Assembly (NCBI GenBank): GCA_964371865.1
Contig: CAYJOR010000060.1
Coordinates: 1 to 15,747, forward strand
DNA: 15,747 nt
Direction of reading: 5' to 3'
DNA from: CAYJAZ01 sp964371865
GTDB lineage: Bacteria > Desulfobacterota > Desulfovibrionia > Desulfovibrionales > Desulfovibrionaceae
Position 1 is the stretch's first letter. Each line of letters starts with the position of its first letter. Both the position numbers and the translations under genes were made by a program. Below the pieces are notes generated by a model. It was not told where the DNA came from and ran no database searches. It worked only from the letters and a program-made list of their open reading frames with translations. Positions 7,042 to 13,399 of the stretch are shown one piece after another.

Positions 7042-7091
7042 TTCTAATTAGCTAATATCCAAAGACATATAGGTAAATGTTATCCTTGTAT

Positions 7092-7160
7092 CCCCTGCTT
7101 TTTTATTGTGGGGCACTGCATAAACTAAGAGTTTCGGCTCTGTGTCTACTCGATAGGCAT
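7092..7160 (+). promoter_or_regulatory. structured trmD-rplS spacer, possible r-protein leader
   Basis: The 141-nt spacer before rplS contains three candidate stems: CCCC (7092-7095) with GGGG (7110-7113); AGAGT-TTCG-GCTCT (7128-7141); and GTGTCTA-CTCGA-TAGGCAT (7142-7160, two G-U pairs). rplS follows with GGAG at 7172-7175. I found no convincing promoter here. Folding was done by eye, so a regulatory leader is only a hypothesis. Confidence 0.3.
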
Positions 7161-7182
7161 TGAATTAAAATGGAGTCCTAAA

Positions 7183-7539
7183 ATGGATATTCTTAAAAGT
7201 ATTGAACAAGAACACATGAGACTTGATCTTATCCCTTTCAAAGCAGGTGATAATATTAAAGTGTTTTACCGTATTATCGAAGGTGAAAAAGAACGTATTC
7301 AGGTTTTCCAAGGTAACGTAATCCGTATCAACCGTGGTACAACCGGCGCATCTTTCACAATCCGTAAAATTTCTGACGGAACAGGCGTTGAACGTATTAT
7401 TCCTCTTCACTCACCATTCATCGATCGTATCGAAATGGTAACTGAAGGTGATGTACGTCGCTCACGTCTTTACTACCTCCGTAAACTCAAAGGTAAAGCT
7501 GCTCGTATCAAACCGAAAAGCCGCTTCAAACAAGCTTAG
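7183..7539 (+). CDS. rplS: 50S ribosomal protein bL19
   Basis: Ribosomal protein bL19, at the interface between the large and small subunits; 118 aa, normal length. Diagnostic segments are GDNIKVFYRIIEGEKERIQVF (shown as the F-x-G-D start with the GEKERIQ turn), then GNVIRINRGTTGASFTIRKI, GVERIIPLHSP and the C-terminal RRSRLYYLRKLKGKAARIK. The ATG has GGAG at 7172-7175. Codon use is biased toward CGT, GGT and AAA with more G+C than the neighbours, as expected for a highly expressed gene. It is the last gene of the adk-trmD-rplS cluster and is followed within 10 bp by a strong terminator. Confidence 0.98.
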   Translation: MDILKSIEQEHMRLDLIPFKAGDNIKVFYRIIEGEKERIQVFQGNVIRINRGTTGASFTIRKISDGTGVERIIPLHSPFIDRIEMVTEGDVRRSRLYYLRKLKGKAARIKPKSRFKQA

Positions 7540-7546
7540 TTCTTTT

Positions 7547-7580
7547 ACACGGATAATTTTTTATTATCCGTGTTTTTTTT
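7547..7580 (+). terminator. Rho-independent terminator after rplS
   Basis: Perfect 11-bp stem ACACGGATAAT (7547-7557) / ATTATCCGTGT (7563-7573) with a 5-T loop, followed by a run of eight T (7573-7580). Textbook form, starting seven bases after the rplS stop codon. Confidence 0.95.
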
Positions 7581-7748
7581 GTTCTTTTTGTTTGAGAAGA
7601 ATAGAATTTTTATTTTAAGACTTTTACACAAGCATAGTATTTTTATAAAGCAAATTTAATTCTCTTTTTTGCGAATGACATAAGTTCTAACATTTTGAAT
7701 TTATAACTGTTAGTTTTTTAGAAAGGAGAAGAGAACTCGTGCTACGCT

Positions 7749-7797
7749 CGAAAGGGAAAAACCTCAACTTTTCTAAAAACGTGGTTTCCCCCTCTCG
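7749..7797. repeat. long imperfect hairpin downstream of uvrB (copy A)
   Basis: Arms 7749-7763 and 7783-7797 (15 nt each) around a 19-nt loop. Read as minus-strand RNA every position pairs, three of them as G-U; on the plus strand these three are A-C mismatches. This asymmetry suggests the structure matters in the uvrB transcript. No T-run follows on the minus strand (next bases AGCGTAGCACG), so it is not a standard terminator. The segment 7759-7777 recurs in copy B at 17 of 19 bases. The remaining part of the rplS-uvrB gap (7581-7748) shows no gene. Confidence 0.6.
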
Positions 7798-7805
7798 AAA
7801 ATATT

Positions 7806-9812
7806 TTAACTCTCTAATAAACTTTCTCGAAGCTTTAGAATTTGGTCACGTACTTGAGCAGCTTTTTCAAATTCAAGTTCTTTAGCGTAAGAGCGCATTT
7901 CTTTTTCAAGCTTTTCAATAAGGTGAGCTAGCTCTTTTGGATTTGTTGGAATAGGTACTTGCTCTAATTTTGTTTTTGAGGATTTCCCTTTTCCTTTTGG
8001 TGCAATTGGGGTGTAGAGATTATCAAGTGAGTTATCAATCGCTTTAATAATGGTTTGAGGAATAATTCCATGCTCTTCGTTATAGGCAATTTGTTTTGTA
8101 CGGCGTCTTGTAGTCTCTTCCATAGCAGCGTGCATAGATTTTGTATTTTTGTCGGCATACATAATTACTCGCCCTTCAGAGTTACGCGCAGCGCGTCCGA
8201 AAGTTTGAACAAGGGAAGTTGTAGAGCGTAGGAAACCTTCTTTGTCTGCATCGAGCATTGCAACAAGAGAAACTTCTGGAATATCAAGCCCCTCTCTTAA
8301 GAGGTTGATACCGATAAGAACATCAAATTCACCTTGTCTTAAACTTTTTATGATGGCTACACGTTCAAGAGTATCAATATCCGAGTGTAAGTATTTAGCA
8401 TTAACATTCATCTGTTTAAAGTAGATAGATAATTCTTCTGCCATTCGTTTTGTGAGAGTTGTGATAAGAACTCTTTCATGCTTTGCGGCACGTATACGAC
8501 ATTCAGAAAGTAAGTCTTCCATTTGCCCTTTAGTTGGGCGAACTTCTACTATTGGGTCAACAAGTCCTGTTGGTCTGATGATTTGCTCAGCTATAATTCC
8601 TTGGCTTGCTTCAAGCTCCCACTTAGCAGGAGTTGCAGAAACATAAACGCATTGATGAACTCTTGTAAGATATTCTTCAAACATAAGAGGGCGGTTATCA
8701 AGAGCAGAAGGAAGTCGAAATCCAAATTTTACAAGGGTTTCTTTACGGCTTCTATCGCCTTTATACATTGCACCAATTTGTGGAATAGTCTGGTGAGACT
8801 CATCTATAAATATGAGAAAATCTTTTGGAAAATAATCGAGAAGAGTAGCAGGGGCATCACCCTCGTTTCTGTTATCAAGATGACGAGAATAGTTTTCAAT
8901 GCCGTTGCAATATCCAAGCTCTTGCATCATTTCTAAATCAAGCTGTGTTTTTTGTTCAAGCCTTTGCGCTTCAACAAGCATATTTTCAGATTTGAGATAT
9001 GCAAGTCTTTCTTGAAGTTCAATTCTGATATCGTGCATAGCTCTATCAATGTTTTCACGGTCAGAAACGTAGTGAGAAGCAGGGTAGATGATGGTTTTTT
9101 TCATCTTGCCTAAAATATCTCCTGTAAGCGGGTCAATTTCAGATATCGCTTCAATTTCATTACCGAAAAATTCTACTCTTAAAGCTTTTTCACGTTCATA
9201 TACTGGAATAATCTCAAGCACATCACCACGTACTCTAAAAGTTCCACGGTGAAAGTCCATATCGTTTCTTGTATACTGCACTTCTATCATTTGACCAATG
9301 AGCTTATCCATACTGATTTTTTGCTCAACTTCAATCGGAATCATTAATTTAGCATAATATTCAGGCGAACCTAGACCATAAATACAAGATACAGACGCTA
9401 CAATAATAACATCATCTCTTGTTAAAAGTGAATGAGTAGCGGCGTGTCGTAATTTATCTATGTTATCATTGATAGCAGAATCTTTTTCTATATAAGTATC
9501 TGATGAAGGAACGTAGGCTTCAGGTTGATAGTAATCATAGTAAGATACGAAATATTCAACCGCGTTATTTGGAAAAAGAGCCTTGAATTCTCCATACAGC
9601 TGAGCAGCTAAAGTTTTATTGTGCGCTAAGATAAGGCTTGGTTTTCCGCTCTGAGCAATAACATTTGCCATAGTGAAAGTTTTACCAGTTCCCGTAGCAC
9701 CAAGAAGAACTTGATCCTTAACTCCAAGTTTTATATTGTCAACAATACTTGCGATTGCTGTTGGTTGGTCGCCCGTAGGTGTATTTTCAGATTTTAAGAA
9801 GAATTTTGGCAT
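7806..9812 (-). CDS. uvrB: excinuclease ABC subunit B
   Basis: DNA-damage-recognition helicase-like subunit of UvrABC nucleotide excision repair, 668 aa, full length. Walker A is G38-A-T-G-T-G-K44-T45; the damage-probing beta-hairpin is YYDYYQPEAYVPSSDTYIEK (91-110); the DESH Walker B box is 337-340; helicase motif VI is QTFGRAARN (536-544). The C-terminal UVR coiled-coil (about 625-665, ELEFEKAAQVRDQI) binds UvrC. AGGA at 9819-9822 precedes the ATG. uvrA and uvrC are not nearby, which is common. The gene is flanked by related long hairpins, one in its 5' leader and one just after its stop, and converges on rplS. Confidence 0.98.
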   Translation of the reverse strand: MPKFFLKSENTPTGDQPTAIASIVDNIKLGVKDQVLLGATGTGKTFTMANVIAQSGKPSLILAHNKTLAAQLYGEFKALFPNNAVEYFVSYYDYYQPEAYVPSSDTYIEKDSAINDNIDKLRHAATHSLLTRDDVIIVASVSCIYGLGSPEYYAKLMIPIEVEQKISMDKLIGQMIEVQYTRNDMDFHRGTFRVRGDVLEIIPVYEREKALRVEFFGNEIEAISEIDPLTGDILGKMKKTIIYPASHYVSDRENIDRAMHDIRIELQERLAYLKSENMLVEAQRLEQKTQLDLEMMQELGYCNGIENYSRHLDNRNEGDAPATLLDYFPKDFLIFIDESHQTIPQIGAMYKGDRSRKETLVKFGFRLPSALDNRPLMFEEYLTRVHQCVYVSATPAKWELEASQGIIAEQIIRPTGLVDPIVEVRPTKGQMEDLLSECRIRAAKHERVLITTLTKRMAEELSIYFKQMNVNAKYLHSDIDTLERVAIIKSLRQGEFDVLIGINLLREGLDIPEVSLVAMLDADKEGFLRSTTSLVQTFGRAARNSEGRVIMYADKNTKSMHAAMEETTRRRTKQIAYNEEHGIIPQTIIKAIDNSLDNLYTPIAPKGKGKSSKTKLEQVPIPTNPKELAHLIEKLEKEMRSYAKELEFEKAAQVRDQILKLRESLLES

Positions 9813-9831
9813 GAAGTGTCCTATTGTAACT

Positions 9832-9899
9832 GAGGGAAAGGGGAAACCACAACTTTTATAAAGGGAACTTTTCCCACGTTGTAGCTTTTCCTTTCCCCC
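9832..9899. repeat. long imperfect hairpin in the uvrB leader (copy B)
   Basis: 22-nt arms 9832-9853 and 9878-9899 agree at 17 positions; several of the remaining positions become G-U pairs depending on the strand. A nested GGGAA-CTT-TTCCC stem lies at 9863-9875. Segment 9844-9862 matches copy A (7759-7777) at 17 of 19 bases, and both copies also share ACGTKG before a TTTCCCCC end. It ends ten bases before the uvrB ribosome site on the transcript. Confidence 0.6.
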
Positions 9900-10022
9900 A
9901 GAGACCTCTCTCTCTTTCCTTAGAAAATTTTAATTTTATCGCGTGAAATATAGAGTTTAATTTAAAAAGATATAAGTTCTAATTTATAGGATTAATCCTT
10001 AATTTGAAAGAAAAGCTATTAT

Positions 10023-10076
10023 TTTATCCTCAAACCTTATCCAAGAGTGAAAAGATTTCTTTACTTTGAGGATAAA
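10023..10076. repeat. 12-bp perfect inverted repeat with 30-nt loop
   Basis: TTTATCCTCAAA (10023-10034) and TTTGAGGATAAA (10065-10076). A second TTATCC inside the loop (10037-10042) offers an alternative partner, so two folds are possible. It lies about 130 bp after the fadD stop. There is no T-run after the stem on the minus strand (next bases ATAATAGC). Confidence 0.55.
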
Positions 10077-10099
10077 GGAGAAAATTTTTTGAGATAACT

Positions 10100-10192
10100 T
10101 ATTCCTTTTCCGACGAGGAACGAGTCGGGAAAGAAATAGGGTTTCCAAGAAGACTTTCTCCACGGGGATTATCCCCTTTGGTCGCCGAAGGC
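10100..10192. repeat. cluster of stem-loops after the fadD stop
   Basis: Three stems: an imperfect 15-nt pair TATTCCTTTTCCGAC (10100-10114) / GTCGGGAAAGAAATA (10124-10138); GGGGA-TTA-TCCCC (10164-10176); and GCC-GAA-GGC (10184-10192). The local G+C is higher than in other spacers. Together they may end or stabilise the fadD mRNA, since no canonical terminator with a T-run is seen. Confidence 0.45.
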
Positions 10193-10207
10193 ATCTAGTA
10201 TTTACTA

Positions 10208-11902
10208 TCAACTATTCAATTTTTTTTCTTCTTCTTCGCGGAGAACACGCCTTAATACTTTGCCTATAAGAGATTTTGGAAGCTCTTCACGAAATTCGTA
10301 GAGTTTAGGAACTTTGTATCCGGCAAGTTTTTCTTTACAGAAGGCGACAAGTTCAGGGATAGTTATTTCTTCACCCGGTTTTGTAACGATATAGGCTTTG
10401 AGTTTTTCACCACGAGATTTATCAGGTACTGCGAGGGATACTGCGTCCTGAATTTTTGGGTGTTCGATTAAAACTTCATCAATTTCACGAGGATAAACAT
10501 TGTATCCACCGATGATTGCCATATCTTTTTTCCTGTCGACTATGAAGATATATCCATCTTCGTCACGGTAGGCAATGTCACCAGTGTAGAACCAACCATT
10601 TCTAAGAACGTGAGCTGTTTCCTCATCTTTTTCCCAATATCCCGCCATAACTTGAGGGCCATTTATGATAACTTCACCCATTTCATGCACAGGCATTTCT
10701 TGAGTACCAGTTTCAAGGTCAACAATTTTAATGTAAGTTCCGGGGAAAGAAACACCAACTGAGCCTGGCTTTTTAAGACCATAGACAGGGTTTGCACTCA
10801 CGCAAGGGCAGCATTCTGTTAATCCAAAACCTTCTGTTATGTTGGCATTAGTCAGTTTTGTGAATCTACGAAGTGAATCAACAGGGAATGGTGAAGCACC
10901 TACGATACAAAGATCAATACACGTTAAATCGTATTGTTCTATATCTTTTTGTTGCATAAGACCAATATAAACACTTGGTGCACCAATAAAAAGAACCGGA
11001 CGATATTTTTTTATAAGCTCTAAAATATCACGAGGCACATAGCGCGGAATAGGTAGGGTAGGACTTGCGAGCATAGCAGGGAGTAAAACTGTTCCCATAA
11101 GTCCAAAAATATGGAAAAATGGCATAACCGCAAGAGATAATACTTCTTTATCTTCTTCTGGTTTAATAACGTGTGCTAATTGCTGCAAATGTGCGGACAA
11201 GTTTCGATGTGTGAGCATTGCCGCTTTTGAAAGACCGGTAGTTCCACCTGTATACTGCAATAAAGCTAAAGTTGTTTCAGGGGCTTCAGGGTATTCATTA
11301 TATCGATCAGAAGATTTAAAAAGACGTTTGAATGGAATAATGGTATCTGTATAGTCCATTTTCACATAAGTTTTTTCGCGCTTTGCTTTAATAGGATATA
11401 GAAAGTTTAGAGGAAAAGCTAAAGCATCTGGAATTGAGGTTACAAAATATTTTTCAATTGGTAGTTTATCACGTAGGTTTTCAATTTTAGACCAAAATAA
11501 ATCTAAAGTAACAAGAAATTTTGTTTGTGAGTCATTAAGGTTATAAACAAGTTCTCTTTCCATATAAAGAGGGTTTACCATAACCACAACGCCACCTGCT
11601 TTGAGAACAGCCCAAATTGCAATAATTGCTTGCGGAATATTCGGAAGCATTATGCCAACTCGCTCGCCTCTTTCTAAACCTTGAGCACGCAAAGAAGCCG
11701 CCATGATTTCAGATTTTTGGCGAAGTTCCTTGTAAGTCAATTTATAATTTTGAAAAATAATAGCTTGTCTTTTTGGGAACTTGTCAGCCGCATTATCTAA
11801 GTACCATTGAACAGCTTTAGCCTCATACTCGAATGTTTCAGGCACATTACCTTCAGGGTAGTGCAAAGCCCATTCGGGTGTATCTATAATATCAGTAGTC
11901 AT
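10208..11902 (-). CDS. fadD: long-chain fatty-acid-CoA ligase-like AMP-forming enzyme
   Basis: Adenylate-forming enzyme that activates a fatty acid with ATP and CoA, 564 aa from this start, normal for FadD. Numbering from that start: the AMP-binding P-loop YTGGTTGLSK is at 217-226, EGFGLTE at 357-363, YTGDIA at 439-444 with the DRKKDM hinge near 456-461, and the C-terminal catalytic Lys548 in SLIGKVLRR. The N-terminal QWYLDNAADKFPKRQA is typical of the FadD branch. I chose ATG 11902 because AGGAAA (11905-11910) lies directly before it; an in-frame ATG at 11920 would add six residues but has no ribosome site. The acyl chain length is not determinable. No other beta-oxidation gene is present, so it may supply acyl-CoA for lipid synthesis. 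Confidence 0.88.
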   Translation of the reverse strand: MTTDIIDTPEWALHYPEGNVPETFEYEAKAVQWYLDNAADKFPKRQAIIFQNYKLTYKELRQKSEIMAASLRAQGLERGERVGIMLPNIPQAIIAIWAVLKAGGVVVMVNPLYMERELVYNLNDSQTKFLVTLDLFWSKIENLRDKLPIEKYFVTSIPDALAFPLNFLYPIKAKREKTYVKMDYTDTIIPFKRLFKSSDRYNEYPEAPETTLALLQYTGGTTGLSKAAMLTHRNLSAHLQQLAHVIKPEEDKEVLSLAVMPFFHIFGLMGTVLLPAMLASPTLPIPRYVPRDILELIKKYRPVLFIGAPSVYIGLMQQKDIEQYDLTCIDLCIVGASPFPVDSLRRFTKLTNANITEGFGLTECCPCVSANPVYGLKKPGSVGVSFPGTYIKIVDLETGTQEMPVHEMGEVIINGPQVMAGYWEKDEETAHVLRNGWFYTGDIAYRDEDGYIFIVDRKKDMAIIGGYNVYPREIDEVLIEHPKIQDAVSLAVPDKSRGEKLKAYIVTKPGEEITIPELVAFCKEKLAGYKVPKLYEFREELPKSLIGKVLRRVLREEEEKKLNS

Positions 11903-11942
11903 AATTTCCTTATAATCCATTTAATCGGTAGTTAATTTTAAT

Positions 11943-11971
11943 AAAATAATCTATTAAAGAAAAAGTTACAA
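11943..11971 (-). promoter_or_regulatory. possible promoter for fadD
   Basis: On the minus strand, TTGTAA (11971-11966), a 17-bp spacer and TATTTT (11948-11943); four of six matches in each hexamer. It is placed between the LysR terminator and the fadD start, in a very AT-rich stretch where chance matches are common. Confidence 0.35.
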
Positions 11972-12000
11972 GATAAAAATAATAACGATATTAAAAAAGT

Positions 12001-12044
12001 GAAGAGAAACTAAACTTAAAAACTCTAAGTGATTGTTTCTCTTC
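12001..12044 (-). terminator. Rho-independent terminator of the LysR-family gene
   Basis: Perfect 10-bp stem GAAGAGAAAC (12001-12010) / GTTTCTCTTC (12035-12044), with an inner ACTTA / TAAGT pair. On the minus strand the stem is followed by ACTTTTTTAAT, a proper T-run. It starts 21 bp after the LysR gene's stop, separating it from fadD. Confidence 0.8.
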
Positions 12045-12064
12045 TAATACTTTTTATAAATTGC

Positions 12065-12970
12065 TTATAAATTTTCTTGGTAATCCTCTTGAAGGAAGTT
12101 TATAAAGCTTCTTACATGAGGAGGGATGTACTGATGCGGTCTGTAGGCGATTCCATAAATACGAGGAGCAAAAAGATGCGAGAGTGAATAAGTATTTAGA
12201 TCAAAGCCATAGGTATCAGCTTGAATTTTATCTACAACAGAAATCCCAAGTTCAAGGGATACATATTGAAGTACCGTGAGGAAGAAACCTGTGTACTGCT
12301 CAACTTTAATTGAGAGATGACGTTTTTGTAGTTCTGTCATAACACAGTAGTCAAGGGGTTGCTCTCTAACTAATCCAATGATTGGTTGAGATGCTATATA
12401 TTCTAGTGTAATAGGAGAAGGTGGAGGATTTTGCCAGCTTTTAGGCGTTACAAGTACAAGATCAGTAGAGAACACAGGATAGAATAGTGCATCAGGTGGT
12501 AGTAAGTCTTGTTGTGCAATCACAAAGTTACTTTTTTCGGCTGCATAAGATTGCTGAATAAAAGCCGCTCTTTCAGGGAGAACGTCAATTTCAATATTTG
12601 GAAATTTTTGACGATATTCCTTGATTTTTGAAGGCAAGTACTGCGCAGCAACGCCATAAGAGGCGATAATACTTATTTGACCGCGTAATTCGTTGTTATG
12701 AGCTATCTCGGTACGAATTTGTTGGAGCAGAGAAAATATTTTCGTAGCTATTGGATAAAGCTGCGAACCTTCAGGGGTGAGTCTTAAAGGGTTTGACTTA
12801 CGATGAAGTAAACTTACACCTAAAGTATCTTCTAGTTTTTTTACTTGATAAGTAATAGAACTTTGCTTTCTATTCATTACCTCGCCAGCTCGTGAGAAAG
12901 AACCAGTCTGCACAACGTAATAAAAACCACGTAACCATTGGAGAAAGTCGCCGCTAAATTCTTCTGACAT
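12065..12970 (-). CDS. LysR-family transcriptional regulator
   Basis: DNA-binding regulator of 301 aa, typical LysR length. The winged helix-turn-helix is at residues about 8-67: FYYVVQTGSFSRAGEVMNR, then QSSITYQVKKLEDTLGVSLL and the wing LRLTPEGSQLY. Residues about 92-295 form the periplasmic-binding-protein-like effector domain (ISIIASYGVAAQYLPSKIKEY onward). The effector and targets are unknown. The start is firm: AAGGAGA (12982-12976) precedes the ATG by five bases. It is transcribed divergently from alaS across a long AT-rich region with a tandem repeat, where autoregulation would be expected for this family. Its own terminator separates it from fadD, so it is probably monocistronic. Confidence 0.9.
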   Translation of the reverse strand: MSEEFSGDFLQWLRGFYYVVQTGSFSRAGEVMNRKQSSITYQVKKLEDTLGVSLLHRKSNPLRLTPEGSQLYPIATKIFSLLQQIRTEIAHNNELRGQISIIASYGVAAQYLPSKIKEYRQKFPNIEIDVLPERAAFIQQSYAAEKSNFVIAQQDLLPPDALFYPVFSTDLVLVTPKSWQNPPPSPITLEYIASQPIIGLVREQPLDYCVMTELQKRHLSIKVEQYTGFFLTVLQYVSLELGISVVDKIQADTYGFDLNTYSLSHLFAPRIYGIAYRPHQYIPPHVRSFINFLQEDYQENL

Positions 12971-13211
12971 GCTTATCTCCTTCTTTTAAAGAATAGTTAT
13001 CTAAAAACATTCATAAGGTATAACATATTCTGAAAAAATCTACAAGAAAAAACTATAACCCTTATTCGACAGGTGTATCTAGTAAGAAAATAGTGAAAAT
13101 TATTTATTTTTCTCTGTTTTTGATTTCTTTAAAATCATTATAATACAATATCTTATATTTTTTGAAAAATGTTTAAATACATTAAAGTTAGCTTGTAAAA
13201 AATATGCAAAA

Positions 13212-13261
13212 TAGATAGTAAAATATGTTATTTCAGTAGATAATAAAATATATTATTTTAG
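13212..13261. repeat. 25-bp tandem direct repeat, two units
   Basis: Units 13212-13236 and 13237-13261 are adjacent and match at 22 of 25 bases. All three differences are transitions. Each unit holds an internal dyad: TAAAATA-TAT-TATTTTA in the second, and the same with one change in the first. This resembles two binding sites for a dimeric regulator, but the low sequence complexity calls for caution. Confidence 0.55.
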
Positions 13262-13316
13262 AATTATAAATAATAATCATTAATAAAAATAGAAAAAAGT
13301 GCAACTATTTTAATTG

Positions 13317-13345
13317 TTGACCATCTGTAAAAAATTTTGTATGCT
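13317..13345 (+). promoter_or_regulatory. sigma70-type promoter for alaS
   Basis: TTGACC (13317-13322, five of six), a 17-bp spacer and TATGCT (13340-13345, four of six). A transcript would start near 13352, leaving a 5' leader of about 48 nt. Confidence 0.72.
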
Positions 13346-13356
13346 GTGTGAGATTT

Positions 13357-13371
13357 TAACTGTTACAGTTA
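13357..13371. promoter_or_regulatory. perfect 15-bp palindrome just after the alaS transcription start
   Basis: TAACTGTTACAGTTA: 7-bp arms around a central T, about five bases past the predicted start. It could be an operator, or in RNA an AACTG-TTA-CAGTT hairpin in the leader. E. coli AlaRS is known to bind a palindrome at its own promoter, so autoregulation is one possibility. Confidence 0.5.
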
Positions 13372-13399
13372 GAATTAATTTATAATTTTCGGAAAAAAA

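Larger units (their letters stand above)
9813..10207. other. 395-bp spacer between fadD and uvrB, rich in inverted repeats
   Basis: No convincing gene. A 70-codon minus-strand frame here is made largely of hairpin sequence and is not supported. The spacer holds the copy B hairpin near uvrB, a 12-bp palindrome AGGATTAATCCT (9988-9999), and a cluster of stem-loops after the fadD stop. I see no clear uvrB promoter; the best -10 candidate lacks a good -35. Confidence 0.6.
12971..13399. other. 429-bp very AT-rich divergent regulatory region
   Basis: No open frame of note on either strand. It holds the LysR ribosome site at the left, a 25-bp tandem repeat (13212-13261), TAATAATCATTAATAA (13271-13286), the alaS promoter and a 15-bp palindrome. 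A leftward promoter for the LysR gene must lie here, but I found no good match; TTGTAG-17-TATACC near 13030-13050 is weak. Confidence 0.6.

Noticed and set aside
7680..7690. ATAAGTTCTAA shared with 9972-9982
   Set aside because: An 11-base AT-rich match in spacers of similar composition is too weak to call a repeat, though it lies near both uvrB-flanking hairpins.
8523..8936. 137-codon plus-strand frame inside uvrB
   Set aside because: Antisense to the conserved helicase region of uvrB, no ribosome site, no family resemblance.
9999..10211. 70-codon minus-strand frame overlapping the fadD stop
   Set aside because: Its sequence is mostly the inverted repeats of the spacer, it has no ribosome site of its own beyond the fadD end, and the product looks like low-complexity basic sequence with no family resemblance.
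13271..13286. TAATAATCATTAATAA as a Fur-type iron box
   Set aside because: It resembles one half of the Fur consensus, but in such AT-rich sequence chance matches are frequent, and the flanking genes have no iron link.
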